NCBI GenBank assembly: GCA_024644595.1
Contig: JAHEHL010000001.1
Location: forward strand, 1-64,000
Direction: 5' to 3'
DNA length: 64,000 bases
From: Porticoccaceae bacterium
GTDB lineage: Bacteria; Pseudomonadota; Gammaproteobacteria; Pseudomonadales; Porticoccaceae
In this document: piece after piece, positions 47,844-59,343 of the stretch
Layout: every line of letters begins with the position of its first letter
How positions within the stretch are numbered: position 1 is the stretch's first letter
The notes under the pieces: model-generated
What the model was told of the DNA's origin: nothing
Databases searched by the model: none
Seen by the model: the letters and a program-made list of their open reading frames with translations, nothing else
Translations under genes and position numbers: made by a program

Positions 47844-48480
47844 TGTTGATGACGTCGACCCCCTCGGGGATCTCGAAGATAAAATTATCGTCTGACAGCG
47901 TGGGGTTAAGTTGCACTGCAGTGAGGCGAATTAATGTGATCTGTCCCAGATTATCGAGCAGTGCAATTGAGTCCGGAATACCCTCGGCGAACGTGATGCG
48001 GATAATATTGAACAAGCTGCCACCTTGCTCAGGCTGCAGTTCAAAGTGGTCGCTTGACAGCCGACGCACAAAATAGGCGCTGTCGAGCTGCTCAATATCA
48101 CCGGAGAACAGAATGGCGGGAGTCGCAGCCAGGTCCTGATTGAAAGGTTGAATGATCACCTGTTCCAGATCCGGGTCATAAACCCATAGCGTTGAACCGT
48201 CAGCAATAATCTGTTGTGGCATCGGGCTCTCTACGACCCAGCGCAGGCGATTTGGCTGAGATACTTGAAATATCCCCGTTGAGGTCTGCAATTGATAGCC
48301 GTCAGGGTCGGTGATTTGCTGATTAAAGCGTGCCGATAGGCTGTTTATGGGTTGCAGCAGCTGACGCAGCTGTTGGATATCATCGGGATTGCCACCAGAC
48401 CAGGCTACTGTGGCGAGCAGTGAGCAAAGCATCAGCGCCAGTTTACAGGATTGTCTTAGCATAAGAGCTTCACTCACCAT
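47833..48480 (-). CDS. lolA: Outer-membrane lipoprotein carrier LolA
   Basis: Periplasmic chaperone that ferries lipoproteins from LolCDE to LolB. The protein has a signal peptide (SCKLALMLCSLLATVAWSGG) and the LolA pattern LSARFNQQITDPDGYQLQTS, GIFQVSQPNRLRWVVESPMPQ and DGSTLWVYDPDLEQVIIQPF. It is 215 residues from ATG 48480 or 209 from ATG 48462. The start cannot be decided. It is between ftsK and rarA, as in E. coli. Confidence 0.94.
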   Translation of the reverse strand: MVSEALMLRQSCKLALMLCSLLATVAWSGGNPDDIQQLRQLLQPINSLSARFNQQITDPDGYQLQTSTGIFQVSQPNRLRWVVESPMPQQIIADGSTLWVYDPDLEQVIIQPFNQDLAATPAILFSGDIEQLDSAYFVRRLSSDHFELQPEQGGSLFNIIRITFAEGIPDSIALLDNLGQITLIRLTAVQLNPTLSDDNFIFEIPEGVDVINNVD

Positions 48481-48497
48481 TGGTTGTTGGCCAAGGT

Positions 48498-50900
48498 CTA
48501 GCGACCACCCGGCGATAATATCTCGCGACTGCCATTGCTGTTCATGGCGCTAACAACGCCGGCAACTTCCATCTGTTCGATCAGTCGTGCTGCACGGTTA
48601 TAACCCACTCGGAGCTTGCGCTGCACCGAAGAGATAGAGGCTTTGCGGCTCTCGAGCACAAAGGCCACCGCCTCGTCGTATAGCGGATCCGATTCCGGGT
48701 CGTCGGCGCCCTCTTCCCCTCCGCTATAACCAGGTACGGCGATGGACGATACTGCGGCTTCGTCGGTTATTTCACTGAGGTAATTGGGCGCGCCACGACG
48801 CTTCCAGTCGGCGACCACTTTATGGACCTCATGATCATCGACAAAGGCACCGTGGATACGCTCGGGCACGCTGGTTCCTGGAGGCAAATAGAGCATATCT
48901 CCATGACCGAGAAGCTGTTCGGCGCCACCCTGGTCGAGAATGGTGCGTGAGTCAATTTTGGACGAGACCTGGAAGGCGATTCGAGTTGGAACGTTGGCTT
49001 TGATCAGACCAGTGATGACGTCGACCGATGGGCGCTGGGTGGCGAGAATCAGGTGGATTCCCGCCGCACGGGCCTTCTGAGCAATTCGGGCAATTAGCTG
49101 TTCCACTTTTTTGCCGACAATCATCATCATATCGGCAAACTCATCGATGACTACGACTATGTAGGGTAAGGTCTCCAGTGTTGGCGCTTCAGGTGCTTCC
49201 TGGGTTGCATCCCAGCCCATTTCATCCGGATTAAATGTCCACAGCGGGTCGCTGACCGGATTGCCCGCCTTGATGGCATCTTCAATTTTGCGATTGTAGC
49301 CGGCCAGATTACGGACACCCAGCGCAGCCATCAGTTTGTAGCGTCGCTCCATTTCTCCAACGCACCAACGCAGGCCGCTAGCGGCATCTTTCATGTCGGT
49401 GATAACCGGTGTCAAAAGGTGCGGAATGCCATCATATACGGATAGCTCCAGCATTTTTGGGTCGATAAGAATTAATTTGACCTCTTCCGGAGAGGCTTTA
49501 AACAGCAAGCTCAAGAGCATCACATTAATACCCACTGACTTACCGGACCCGGTAGTGCCGGCAACCAGCAAGTGCGGCATACGGCCAAGATCGGCAACAA
49601 TCGGTACGCCGGCAATATCATGGCCCAGTGCTAGTGTCACCGGTGAACTGGAACGATCATAAGCTTCTGATGACAGCACCTCACTCAGCCGCACCATCTC
49701 GCGCTTTTCATTTGGAATCTCGATACCGACGACTGATTTGCCGGGAATGACTTCCACCACACGCACACTGATTACCGCCATCGAGCGAGCAAGATCTTTT
49801 GCCAAACCGGTAATACGACTGACTTTGACGCCGGCGGCTGGTTGAATCTCGAAACGGGTCACGACGGGCCCGGGAAGTACTTCAACTACGTCAGCTTTGA
49901 TTCCAAAATCGAGGAGTTTGTGTTCCAGCAGGCGTGACAGGTGTTCAAGAGACTCCTCTGAATAGCCTGTGTTACTTTTATTGTCGGCGGCATCGAGTAG
50001 ATTAATCGGTGGCAGCGAACCGACAACTTCACTGTCTTCAAACAGGGTCTGTTGTTTTTCTCGCTCAATACGTTTGCTGACTACGGGCTTGGCCTTGGGC
50101 TGCTGAATGGTAGGTGGAACACGTTCTTTTTGCAGCTTGGTTTCGGTTTCTATTTTTGCCTGTCTTTCGAGCACGGCCTCGCGGGATTTGGCCTTCTCCT
50201 CGCGAGCCATTCTCATAGTTGCCAATTTACTACGAGCGGTGTGATACAACTCAATGGTTCTGAGACCAAGTCTGTCAATCAAGGCAATCCAGGAGATATC
50301 CACAAACACAGTCAGACCAAACAGAAACACAGCCAACAGAATCAGCGTGCTGCCAACATAACTAAACACAGCCAGTGAGGCTTCGCCAATCTTGTTGCCA
50401 AGAATACCGCCAACACCGAACGGATAGCTGTTATGCACTTCAGCATATTGGATATTGGCCAGCGAGGTGGCGCTTATCATCACTAGCACAAAGCCGATAA
50501 TACGCAGGGTAAAGGTCACTGAATCGAAACGCTCTGGCGCACGCAGAATATAGGTGCGCAGGATTTGAATGGCGCGCACAGCCAATAGTGCAGGAAACAG
50601 ATAGGCCATCACGCCAAACAAGGCAAAGAAAATATCGGCTATCCACGCGCCGGCGAGCCCCACAGCGTTACTTACCTCGCTGCGAGTCCCCGTATGTGAC
50701 CAGCCAGGGTCACCTGCGGAATAGCTTAATAGCGCCAGCAAAAGTATCGAGCAGAGTGCAATCCAGCCGATAAGGGCCCCTTCTGCGAGCAATCTTGTAC
50801 TGCGAGCTGGGTGAGTGCCATCGTCTGCGGCAACCGGGTTGCGCTGTTTTTGCTTGTCTGTGCTCAACGGGTGAATCCCTGTAATTTTGTGCAGACTCAA
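48498..50900 (-). CDS. ftsK: DNA translocase FtsK
   Basis: Septal protein that pumps chromosome termini to daughter cells and activates XerCD. The protein (800 residues from TTG 50900, or 789 from TTG 50867, which has the better Shine-Dalgarno AGGGA) has four membrane segments (about 39-61, 84-112, 131-150, 178-203), a short linker (210-300), and a RecA-like motor with Walker A GTTGSGKS (448-455), Walker [12 protein letters not shown] and a C-terminal winged-helix gamma domain ([20 protein letters not shown]). The linker is much shorter than in E. coli and near the compact Pseudomonas form. It is the first gene of the minus-strand run to gor. Confidence 0.95.
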   Translation of the reverse strand: MSLHKITGIHPLSTDKQKQRNPVAADDGTHPARSTRLLAEGALIGWIALCSILLLALLSYSAGDPGWSHTGTRSEVSNAVGLAGAWIADIFFALFGVMAYLFPALLAVRAIQILRTYILRAPERFDSVTFTLRIIGFVLVMISATSLANIQYAEVHNSYPFGVGGILGNKIGEASLAVFSYVGSTLILLAVFLFGLTVFVDISWIALIDRLGLRTIELYHTARSKLATMRMAREEKAKSREAVLERQAKIETETKLQKERVPPTIQQPKAKPVVSKRIEREKQQTLFEDSEVVGSLPPINLLDAADNKSNTGYSEESLEHLSRLLEHKLLDFGIKADVVEVLPGPVVTRFEIQPAAGVKVSRITGLAKDLARSMAVISVRVVEVIPGKSVVGIEIPNEKREMVRLSEVLSSEAYDRSSSPVTLALGHDIAGVPIVADLGRMPHLLVAGTTGSGKSVGINVMLLSLLFKASPEEVKLILIDPKMLELSVYDGIPHLLTPVITDMKDAASGLRWCVGEMERRYKLMAALGVRNLAGYNRKIEDAIKAGNPVSDPLWTFNPDEMGWDATQEAPEAPTLETLPYIVVVIDEFADMMMIVGKKVEQLIARIAQKARAAGIHLILATQRPSVDVITGLIKANVPTRIAFQVSSKIDSRTILDQGGAEQLLGHGDMLYLPPGTSVPERIHGAFVDDHEVHKVVADWKRRGAPNYLSEITDEAAVSSIAVPGYSGGEEGADDPESDPLYDEAVAFVLESRKASISSVQRKLRVGYNRAARLIEQMEVAGVVSAMNSNGSREILSPGGR

Positions 50901-51082
50901 TTGTAGCCCGTTGAAAATTAAAAGCTATGTTTGAGCGGGCGATAATCAATGAATATGGCAGTTCTTGGGCGCTAAATGCCGACACAGAAAAGATAATGAA
51001 AAAACCTGTTTTGCCATGCCATGGGATTGATTATCATAGCGACCTTTCGCGCACTGTATATTCTATAAATTCCTCAAATTAG

Positions 51083-52036
<954 letters not shown>

Positions 52037-52054
52037 CATCAGTCGAGACTGAGT

Positions 52055-52777
52055 GTGCAGATTCCTCTACTAGACTCAGATTATCCGCTGTTTCCCAGTC
52101 CACTCGATGCGCTTTCCGAGCCCGATGGCCTGCTCGCCGCGGGGGGTAATCTGCTCCCGGAGACGCTGGTAAGAGCGTATCGCTCTGGCATATTTCCCTG
52201 GTATCAGGATGGCGACCCCATACTCTGGTGGAGTCCGGCAACTCGCTGTGTCATTGAACCCTCTGCATTGCACTGTTCCAGGAGCCTGCGTAAATCACTG
52301 CGGCGCAAAGATTATCTGGTCACTCTTGATCGAGCTTTCGATCAGGTTATTTATGCGTGTAGCGAGCCTCGAGATGATGATGGCGGCACATGGATAACTG
52401 AGCAGATGATGGCAGCTTACAATGTACTGCACCAACGCGGCGATGCCCATTCAATTGAAGTTTGGCACGACCACGAGTTAATAGGCGGCCTCTACGGGGT
52501 TGCTGTTGGCGGTTTGTTCTGTGGTGAATCAATGTACAGCCGCCGCCGCGACAGCTCAAAGATCGCCATGGCTCATCTTTGCCGCTGGGCGCAAGACGCA
52601 GGTATTCAGCTGATTGACTGCCAGCTGGTTAATCCGCATTTGTCGAGTCTCGGTGCAATCGGGATTGAACGTTGTGAATTTTTAACCAGGCTCTCAATGT
52701 ATCGCGATCAGGTCATAGATTGGCCTCTACCGACGGCTGACAGTCCAACTCCGGCTCTGGATTTCGATTGGGGATAA
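52055..52777 (+). CDS. aat: Leucyl/phenylalanyl-tRNA--protein transferase
   Basis: Attaches Leu or Phe to N-terminal Arg/Lys of proteins, marking them for ClpS-ClpAP. The 240-residue protein from GTG 52055 has FPSPLDALSEPDGLLAAGGN, YRSGIFPWYQDGDPILWWSP, GGLYGVAVGGLFCGESMYSR and the C-terminal LIDCQLVNPHLSSLGA. The downstream bpt, clpA and clpS genes complete an N-degron pathway. Confidence 0.95.
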   Translation: MQIPLLDSDYPLFPSPLDALSEPDGLLAAGGNLLPETLVRAYRSGIFPWYQDGDPILWWSPATRCVIEPSALHCSRSLRKSLRRKDYLVTLDRAFDQVIYACSEPRDDDGGTWITEQMMAAYNVLHQRGDAHSIEVWHDHELIGGLYGVAVGGLFCGESMYSRRRDSSKIAMAHLCRWAQDAGIQLIDCQLVNPHLSSLGAIGIERCEFLTRLSMYRDQVIDWPLPTADSPTPALDFDWG

Positions 52778-52891
52778 AAACGACGGCCGCGATGTTGAGT
52801 ATCTCGAGAGGTTACTCTACTCTTTGTAACAATTGACAGATTGTTTTATCCGCCATTTTTCGCTAACCATTAACTGCAAGGTACTCATTTC

Positions 52892-53614
52892 ATGACTCGA
52901 GATATATCGCCTGATATAGGGACAATCAGGCTTTGCCTGACCGAGGCACATGAATGCAGTTATCTACCCGGACAACAATCCACGACCGCCTTTGTCGATC
53001 CTGATCTGAGAATTGATCTGGAACTCTACTCGAGAATGACCAGCCTGGGTTTTCGTCGCAGTGGCCCATATCTCTATGCACCAAAATGCAGTAGCTGTAG
53101 TGCTTGCATTCCAGCTCGTATACCGGTGGCTGAATTTGAATGGACTCGGGCGCAAAAGCGTTGCTGGAAAAAGAACGCCGACATTATGGTTGAGCAGCTT
53201 GATTCGATTAATATCGGCGAGCACTATCCTGTCTATGCCAGCTATATTGAGCGGCGTCATAGCGATGGCGACATGTTTCCACCCCACCTGCGCCAGTTCG
53301 AAGATTTTCTTGGCAACGCCTGGGAATGCACTCAATTTCTCGAGTTCAGATTAGGAAGCAAATTGATCGGCTGCGCGGTGGTCGATGTTATCGAAAATGG
53401 GCTGTCGGCTATCTACACCTATTATGATCCCGATTTTGCCGACCGAGGCCTAGGTGTGCTGGCGATTCTTTTTGAGATGAATTTAGCTCAGCGTCTGGGC
53501 CTTGAATACCTCTATCTCGGGTACTGGATTTCCGGTTGTGACAAGATGAACTACAAGGCAAATTATCGCCCCCTTGAGCTGTACCAGGAAAATCACTGGC
53601 GAATTCGCGAATGA
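52892..53614 (+). CDS. bpt: Aspartate/glutamate leucyltransferase Bpt
   Basis: Transfers Leu from tRNA to N-terminal Asp/Glu, the second branch of the bacterial N-end rule. The 240-residue protein has the SYLPGQQSTTAFVDP N-terminus, GFRRSGPYLYAPKCSSCSACIPARIPV with its conserved cysteines, the RHSDGDMFPP active-site region, TYYDPDFADRGLGV and YLYLGYWISGCDKMNYKA. It belongs to the ATE family known from Vibrio and Pseudomonas. E. coli lacks it. Confidence 0.95.
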   Translation: MTRDISPDIGTIRLCLTEAHECSYLPGQQSTTAFVDPDLRIDLELYSRMTSLGFRRSGPYLYAPKCSSCSACIPARIPVAEFEWTRAQKRCWKKNADIMVEQLDSINIGEHYPVYASYIERRHSDGDMFPPHLRQFEDFLGNAWECTQFLEFRLGSKLIGCAVVDVIENGLSAIYTYYDPDFADRGLGVLAILFEMNLAQRLGLEYLYLGYWISGCDKMNYKANYRPLELYQENHWRIRE

Positions 53615-53739
53615 CTTTGCTATACGAGGCGATTTAGGGCAAACTTGCCGCGCTTTTTGGCGTCGAGTAGCACAGAGTCCGATACTCAAGCCAATCTCTT
53701 ATTTTGAAACACTTTATCGAAAGGCTAGTAATCAGGCTT

Positions 53740-53958
53740 ATGGCGAAAGAAGATCACATTGAATTTGAAGGCGAGGTTATCGACACTTTGCCGAATACCA
53801 CTTTCCGGGTAAAGCTGGAAAATGATCACGTTATCATTGCCCATATCTCGGGCAAAATGCGCAAACACTACATTCGTATTTTGACGGGTGACAAGGTCAA
53901 GGTTGAAATGACTCCCTACGACCTGACCAAGGGTCGCATTACTTTTAGGGAACGTTAA
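53740..53958 (+). CDS. infA: Translation initiation factor IF-1
   Basis: OB-fold factor that blocks the ribosomal A site during initiation. The 72-residue protein from ATG 53740 starts [20 protein letters not shown], includes [18 protein letters not shown] and ends [10 protein letters not shown], a typical full-length IF-1. An in-frame ATG-less extension upstream is not supported. Terminators follow. Confidence 0.97.
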   Translation: MAKEDHIEFEGEVIDTLPNTTFRVKLENDHVIIAHISGKMRKHYIRILTGDKVKVEMTPYDLTKGRITFRER

Positions 53959-53964
53959 GTTCTC

Positions 53965-53984
53965 CGTGCTCTCAGCACGTTTTT
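53965..53984 (+). terminator. Terminator after infA
   Basis: CGTGCT/AGCACG stem with a CTC loop and five T residues, 7 bp after the infA stop. Confidence 0.8.
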
Positions 53985-53989
53985 AATCC

Positions 53990-54047
53990 AAAAAAAACCG
54001 TCGCAACCTGCCCTGTTACTTATTCTGGGCCGGTGTGACGGTTTTTT
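53990..54047. terminator. Bidirectional hairpin between infA and clpA
   Basis: A-tract, ACCGTC/GACGGT stem with a long internal loop, and T-tract. It can act on either of the converging genes infA and clpA. Confidence 0.7.
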
Positions 54048-54065
54048 CTTAGCGACTTGCCCCAT

Positions 54066-56342
54066 TTAGCTACTGGTTGTGAGCTCATCTTCGGTGTGTA
54101 CTACTAGCTCTCCATCCTCAACGCGAACATACGCTGTGCCGCCCTTTTCGGACAAGCTACCAAACAATACGGCTTCCGCCAGTGGCTTTTTAATCTTCTC
54201 TTGCAGCAGACGATCCATCGGCCGAGCTCCCATCTTGGCATCATAGCCATTTTCGGCCAGCCAGCGACGAGCGTCATCATCGACGTCCAGAAACACCTTC
54301 TTGCTATCAAGTTGCGATTGCAGTTGGACAAGGAACTTGTCGACGACGGTTTGAATGACGTCCAGCGTCAGCTCGCCGAACTGAACAATCCCGTCGAGAC
54401 GATTGCGGAACTCCGGTGTAAACATTTTCTTGATCGCTTCCATACCATCGGTGCGGTGATCCTGCTGTGCGAAACCTATTGACGAGCGGCTCATCAACTC
54501 AGCGCCGGCATTAGTGGTCATAATCAGAATGACATTGCGGAAGTCCGCTTTGCGGCCATTGTTATCAGTCAACGTGCCGTGGTCCATGACCTGTAGCAGC
54601 AGGTTGAAGACATCCGGGTGAGCCTTTTCAACCTCATCCAGCAAAACGACTGCATGAGGGTGTTTGTTGACTGCATCGGTCAGCAGCCCACCCTGGTCAT
54701 AGCCAACATAGCCCGGAGGAGCGCCGATCAGACGAGACACCGTGTGACGCTCCATATACTCCGACATATCAAACCGCAGCAATTCGATGCCGAGAATATT
54801 GGATAATTGACGACTGACCTCTGTTTTACCAACACCGGTGGGGCCGGCAAACAGGAAGCTGCCAATCGGCCGAGTTCCTTCGCGCAAACCAGCACGGGCC
54901 ATCTTAATTGCAGTTGTCATAACATCAATCGCTGGGTCTTGGCCAAATACCACCATTTTCAGTTTGTCAGCGAGCCCTTTAAGCTGTTCTTTATCAGAGC
55001 TTGATACACTCTTTGCGGGTATACGGGCTATTTTCGAAATCACCAACTCGATATCGCTGACACCGACAGTCTTCTTGCGCTTACTGGCCGGCTGAAGCCG
55101 CTGGTATGCCCCTGCTTCATCGATTACGTCGATGGCCTTGTCAGGAAGGAAGCGATCATTGATATGCTTGGCAGCAAGTTCTGCGGCTACTTTGAGTGCC
55201 GGATTGGTGAATTTCAGATCGTGGTGGTCTTCAAAGCGCGACTTTAACCCTTTGAGAATTTCATAAGTCTCATCGACAGTCGGTTCGCCGACATCGACTT
55301 TCTGAAAGCGTCTTGAGAGCGCGTGATCCTTCTCAAAAATACCCCGATACTCCTGGTAAGTTGTCGACCCGAAGCAGCGCAGTTTGCCAGACGACAGCAG
55401 CGGCTTGAGTAGATTTGAAGCATCCATTACTCCGCCGGACGCGGCGCCAGCACCGATAATAGTATGTATCTCGTCAATAAACAGGATCGATCCTTCGCGC
55501 TCACCAAGTTCACTAATAATGCCCTTCAGACGCTTCTCGAAGTCGCCGCGATATTTGGTGCCGGCGAGTAACCCACCCATATCCAACGCGTAGACGGTAC
55601 TCCCGATCAGGGGCTCTGACACCGCATCTTCGACAATCAATTTGGCCAGCCCTTCAGCGATGGCAGTTTTGCCAACGCCGGACTCGCCGACTAACAGCGG
55701 GTTGTTCTTGCGGCGTCGTACCAGAATCTGACTGACACGCTCAACCTCGGCGGCACGGCCAACCAACGGGTCAATCAGTCCCAGAGCTGCCTGCTCATTG
55801 AGATTGGTGGCGAACTGACTGAGCAGGCTCTCTTCCTGACCTTCAGTTGTGGCCGCCGAATCAGTGTTGGCAGTGGATTCTTCATTACTGCGTTCTGGTT
55901 GATCGGCATATTTCGAAATGCCGTGAGAAATGTAATTAACAACATCAATGCGGGCAATATTTTGCAGTCTCAGGAAGTAGACAGCTTGACTCTCCTGTTC
56001 ACTGAAAATCGCGACGATCACATTGGCGCCAACCACCTCGCTGTGATTGGCGGAATTAACCTGAAATACCGCTCGTTGGAGCACGCGCTGAAAGCCGTGG
56101 GTCGGCTGAGTTTCTTGCTCCAGTTGAGTATCAGAGATAATCGGCGTAGTGGAATCGACAAATTCGATCAGGTCTTGACGCAACACCGACATATCGGCGC
56201 CACAGGCTTTGAGGACACTCGATGCAGAGGCGTCGTCAAGCAACGCGAGCAAGAGATGCTCCACTGTCATAAATTCGTGGCGCTTTTCCCTGGCGGTTTT
56301 AAACGCCAGATTAAGGGTAACTTCGAGCTCTCTACTTAACAT
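54066..56342 (-). CDS. clpA: ATP-dependent Clp protease ATP-binding subunit ClpA
   Basis: Hexameric AAA+ unfoldase that feeds proteins to ClpP. The 758-residue protein has the N-domain (about 1-145) that binds ClpS, Walker A1 GESGVGKT (219-226), Walker A2 GPTGVGKT, arginine-finger [12 protein letters not shown], and a ClpP-binding loop reading IGF in [11 protein letters not shown] (IGL in E. coli). It starts 21 bp downstream of clpS on the same strand. Confidence 0.96.
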   Translation of the reverse strand: MLSRELEVTLNLAFKTAREKRHEFMTVEHLLLALLDDASASSVLKACGADMSVLRQDLIEFVDSTTPIISDTQLEQETQPTHGFQRVLQRAVFQVNSANHSEVVGANVIVAIFSEQESQAVYFLRLQNIARIDVVNYISHGISKYADQPERSNEESTANTDSAATTEGQEESLLSQFATNLNEQAALGLIDPLVGRAAEVERVSQILVRRRKNNPLLVGESGVGKTAIAEGLAKLIVEDAVSEPLIGSTVYALDMGGLLAGTKYRGDFEKRLKGIISELGEREGSILFIDEIHTIIGAGAASGGVMDASNLLKPLLSSGKLRCFGSTTYQEYRGIFEKDHALSRRFQKVDVGEPTVDETYEILKGLKSRFEDHHDLKFTNPALKVAAELAAKHINDRFLPDKAIDVIDEAGAYQRLQPASKRKKTVGVSDIELVISKIARIPAKSVSSSDKEQLKGLADKLKMVVFGQDPAIDVMTTAIKMARAGLREGTRPIGSFLFAGPTGVGKTEVSRQLSNILGIELLRFDMSEYMERHTVSRLIGAPPGYVGYDQGGLLTDAVNKHPHAVVLLDEVEKAHPDVFNLLLQVMDHGTLTDNNGRKADFRNVILIMTTNAGAELMSRSSIGFAQQDHRTDGMEAIKKMFTPEFRNRLDGIVQFGELTLDVIQTVVDKFLVQLQSQLDSKKVFLDVDDDARRWLAENGYDAKMGARPMDRLLQEKIKKPLAEAVLFGSLSEKGGTAYVRVEDGELVVHTEDELTTSS

Positions 56343-56363
56343 GGTCTTTTCTCTTTTTGGTCA

Positions 56364-56708
56364 TTACAGATCTTCATCTTCACAGGGTTCTACTGCACAC
56401 AAAAGCGGATGTTGATGATCCCTCGCATACTGATTTACTGTGCCCGCCTTTGTCTCTGCCACATCTTTAGTATAGATGCCACAGACACCCTTTCCATCGG
56501 TGTGAATGCTTAACATGATCCGTGTAGCATTTTCGCGCGTTTTGCCAAAAAACCGTTCCAGCAGCTCGACCACAAATTCCATCGGCGTGTAATCGTCGTT
56601 GAGCAGGACCACTTTATACATGGCCGGCTTTTTTAACTTAGGTCTTACCGCTTCGACAACGGTATCGCTGTCATGTTGCCAGGCGGGTGTTTTTTTCTCG
56701 TTACTCAT
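56364..56708 (-). CDS. clpS: ClpS adaptor protein
   Basis: Adaptor that delivers N-degron substrates to ClpA. The 114-residue protein from ATG 56708 has the disordered N-terminal extension (about 1-30) and the core [20 protein letters not shown] with the N-degron pocket residues, [26 protein letters not shown] and the C-terminal HPLLCAVEP. An upstream in-frame ATG 10 codons earlier is less likely. Confidence 0.95.
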   Translation of the reverse strand: MSNEKKTPAWQHDSDTVVEAVRPKLKKPAMYKVVLLNDDYTPMEFVVELLERFFGKTRENATRIMLSIHTDGKGVCGIYTKDVAETKAGTVNQYARDHQHPLLCAVEPCEDEDL

Positions 56709-56886
56709 ACATATTTTGCCAATTAGATTACCTATCAAGTACGGCTTTCATCTTACATTAGATTATCGAAACTGCTAAGTGATGAGCGGTCTTGACAGAG
56801 ATTTGCAACTATTTACAGTGACAGCAGCTAAAAAGGTGACCCACTTAACAATGGAATGGGAAAGATAAAATGGAGAAAATCAAAAA

Positions 56887-57180
56887 ATGGTGGAAACAGG
56901 GACAGTCAAATGGTTTTGCAACAATCGTGGCTTTGGTTTTATAACGCCAGACAATGGTGATCGGGAGATTTTTTTCCACCACAAAAACATCATTATGGAC
57001 GGGTATAAGACGTTAAAATGTTTCCAGCAGGTAACCTACGTTATTGAAAATGGAGAAAACGGCCGCCATGCGATTAATGTCGTCCCTTGCGCGGCGCTAC
57101 AACCTCCGGCCATAAAAAAGCTCAAGCACCACTTTGACCATGGGAGTGACCGTGACGCCAAGCGCAAGAAAGACCGCTAG
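56887..57180 (+). CDS. cspD: Cold-shock domain protein CspD
   Basis: Single-stranded nucleic acid binding cold-shock domain protein, in E. coli a toxin-like replication inhibitor of starved cells. The cold-shock core is MVETGTVKWF, RGFGFITPDNG (RNP1-like) and EIFFHHKNI (RNP2-like), then the CspD-type MDGYKTLKCFQ. It is longer than E. coli CspD: the last 28 residues of the 97 form a basic tail (KKLKHHFDHGSDRDAKRKKDR-like composition). It is next to clpS/clpA, as in E. coli. Immediately after the TAG stop an in-frame repeat run continues, described separately. Confidence 0.85.
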   Translation: MVETGTVKWFCNNRGFGFITPDNGDREIFFHHKNIIMDGYKTLKCFQQVTYVIENGENGRHAINVVPCAALQPPAIKKLKHHFDHGSDRDAKRKKDR

Positions 57181-57188
57181 CTTAATCG

Positions 57189-57236
57189 AGATAGTGCCAG
57201 AGATAGTACCGGAGATAGTGTCAGAGAAAGTGGCCA
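57189..57236 (+). repeat. Four degenerate 12-bp tandem repeats after cspD stop
   Basis: Units AGATAGTGCCAG (57189), AGATAGTACCGG (57201), AGATAGTGTCAG (57213) and AGAAAGTGGCCA (57225). They begin 9 bp after the cspD TAG and stay open in the cspD reading frame until a second TAG at 57244-57246. In that frame each unit encodes an RDSx-like tetrapeptide. Confidence 0.85.
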
Positions 57237-57285
57237 GAAAAAATAGCGATCGCGGCAACCCCAAGGGCTCCTTTAGGGAATAAAA

Positions 57286-57312
57286 AAAAACCGGCCCTAA
57301 AAGCCGGTTTTT
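57286..57312. terminator. Bidirectional terminator between cspD and icd
   Basis: AAAAACCGGC/GCCGGTTTTT stem with a 7-nt loop, flanked by A and T tracts. It serves the two converging genes. Confidence 0.92.
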
Positions 57313-57332
57313 AAGAAAGGATCGAAAATAAT

Positions 57333-58586
57333 TTACATGTTTTCGATCATTGCATCGCCGAACTCTGAACAGGACAACAGTGTTGCGTCGCTCATTAGTC
57401 GCTCAAAGTCATAGGTTACTTTCTTTTCAGAGATAGCCCCTTCAATGCCCTTGATCACCAGGTCGGCCGCTTCGCCCCAGCCCATATGACGCAACATCAT
57501 CTCAGCAGAGAGGATCAGTGACCCAGGGTTTACCTTGTCTTGACCTGCATACTTGGGTGCAGTGCCGTGAGTCGCTTCAAAGATGGCAACGTCGTCAGAG
57601 AGATTGGCTCCCGGCGCGATACCGATACCACCCACCTGAGCAGCCAGCGCATCAGAGATATAGTCGCCATTGAGGTTCAGTGTGGCCAGCACACTGTACT
57701 CATCTGGGCGCAGAATAATCTGCTGCAACATCGCATCAGCGATAACGTCCTTAATAACAATATCGTCGCCCGTATTGGGATTTTTTATTACATGCCATGG
57801 ACCACCGTCCAGTGGCTGAGCGCCAAACTGTTCACGGGCGACTTCATAGCCCCAGTCACAGAATGCACCTTCGGTGAATTTCATGATATTACCCTTGTGA
57901 ACAAGCGTTACAGAGGGTTTGTTTTGGTCGATAGCATATTGAATCGCTTTGCTCACTAAGCGCTTTGTGCCCTGCTCAGACACAGGCTTGACACCAATGC
58001 CGCAGTTCTCATCAAAACGGATTTTGGTAACACTCATTTCCTCTTTGAGGAATTTGATAACCTTCTTAGCTTCATCGGTGCCTGCGCGCCATTCGATACC
58101 GGCATATATATCTTCGGAGTTTTCGCGGAAAATACACATGTCGACCTTATTAGGCTCTTTCACTGGAGACGGAACACCCTCAAACCATCGCACTGGGCGC
58201 TGACAGACAAACAGGTCGAGCTCCTGACGCAGGGCCACGTTCAATGATCGAAAGCCACCGCCAACGGGAGTAGTTAACGGGCCTTTAATCGATACAGCAT
58301 ATTCCTTAACGGCTTCCAGTGTTTCAGCGGGGAACCAGTCGCCCTCGTAGAGCTCTGCTGCTTTCTCACCGCAGTAGACTTCCATCCATGAAATCTTACG
58401 TTCGCCGGCATAGGCATTTTTAACCGCCGCGTCGATAACCTTGATCATGACCGGGGTGATATCTACACCGATACCATCACCTTCAATAAAAGGCACGATC
58501 GGGTTGCTGGGAACGTTGAGTGAATAGTCTGAGTTTACGGTAATTTTTTCGCCAGATTGAGGCACCTGGATATGCTGATATCCCAT
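57333..58586 (-). CDS. icd: NADP-dependent isocitrate dehydrogenase
   Basis: TCA-cycle enzyme converting isocitrate to 2-oxoglutarate with NADPH. The 417-residue protein from ATG 58586 aligns with E. coli Icd, with the regulatory phosphorylation serine at Ser114 in [17 protein letters not shown], and downstream [13 protein letters not shown] and [20 protein letters not shown]. The presence of Ser114 means it could be controlled by an AceK kinase, which is not in this window. A longer start 18 codons upstream is unlikely. Confidence 0.95.
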   Translation of the reverse strand: MGYQHIQVPQSGEKITVNSDYSLNVPSNPIVPFIEGDGIGVDITPVMIKVIDAAVKNAYAGERKISWMEVYCGEKAAELYEGDWFPAETLEAVKEYAVSIKGPLTTPVGGGFRSLNVALRQELDLFVCQRPVRWFEGVPSPVKEPNKVDMCIFRENSEDIYAGIEWRAGTDEAKKVIKFLKEEMSVTKIRFDENCGIGVKPVSEQGTKRLVSKAIQYAIDQNKPSVTLVHKGNIMKFTEGAFCDWGYEVAREQFGAQPLDGGPWHVIKNPNTGDDIVIKDVIADAMLQQIILRPDEYSVLATLNLNGDYISDALAAQVGGIGIAPGANLSDDVAIFEATHGTAPKYAGQDKVNPGSLILSAEMMLRHMGWGEAADLVIKGIEGAISEKKVTYDFERLMSDATLLSCSEFGDAMIENM

Positions 58587-58708
58587 TATTGTCTCCGCAG
58601 GGTTGAGGTTGCTTGTAAAAGTTTTACTAAAGGCGCGCATTTTAGCACCATTCCCCCCCTTTTTTGTAACTCTGTTTCATTTACAATGGTGAAAAAAGTG
58701 GGAAAGTT

Positions 58709-59341
58709 GTGTCCAGGCTGTTGTTGTTTAATAAACCCTTCCATGTTTTGAGCCAGTTTACTGACTCCGAGGCTCGCACTACTCTGTCTGAATACATTTC
58801 GCTGAAAGGCGTCTACCCTGCCGGGCGACTTGATTACGACTCAGAAGGGTTGTTGTTGCTTACGGATAGCGGTCCACTGCAGGCCCAAATCAGCCATCCA
58901 AAATTTAAGCTCGACAAAACCTATTGGGTCCAGGTTGAGGGCACAGTTAGCAACGATCACTGTCAGCAGCTCATGGATGGTATCGATCTTAAAGATGGTC
59001 CTGCGGTGGCGCTTAAATGTCGGCCTATGCAGCCTCCCGTGTTGTGGCCGCGAGTACCGCCTATCCGGAGGCGACAAAATATTGCTGACAGCTGGTTGGA
59101 ATTAACAATCAATGAAGGCCGAAATCGTCAGGTCAGGCGAATGACGGCCGCCATTGGCTTGCCGACACTTAGGTTAGTGCGAGCAGCGATTGGCAATTGG
59201 CGTATCACTGATATAAAGCCAGGGGAATATCGTATTGAAACTGTACATATGCCAGCGCCTAAAACGCCCAAGCCTCGCTCCCAGCAGAAACCAGGACCCA
59301 AGCGCAAATCATATGCAAAACCCACAAAGCGAGGCGGTTAG
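58709..59341 (+). CDS. rluE: 23S rRNA pseudouridine(2457) synthase RluE
   Basis: RsuA-family pseudouridine synthase that modifies U2457 in E. coli 23S rRNA. The 210-residue protein from GTG 58709 has the LLFNKPFHVLSQF start, the catalytic GRLDYDSEGLLLLTDSG (Asp42), and INEGRNRQVRRMTAAIGLPT. It lacks the S4 domain, as RluE does. The basic C-terminal tail (about 185-210, KPRSQQKPGPKRKSYAKPTK) is an added extension. A Shine-Dalgarno (GTGGGAAAG) lies upstream. Confidence 0.93.
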   Translation: MSRLLLFNKPFHVLSQFTDSEARTTLSEYISLKGVYPAGRLDYDSEGLLLLTDSGPLQAQISHPKFKLDKTYWVQVEGTVSNDHCQQLMDGIDLKDGPAVALKCRPMQPPVLWPRVPPIRRRQNIADSWLELTINEGRNRQVRRMTAAIGLPTLRLVRAAIGNWRITDIKPGEYRIETVHMPAPKTPKPRSQQKPGPKRKSYAKPTKRGG

Positions 59342-59343
59342 CT

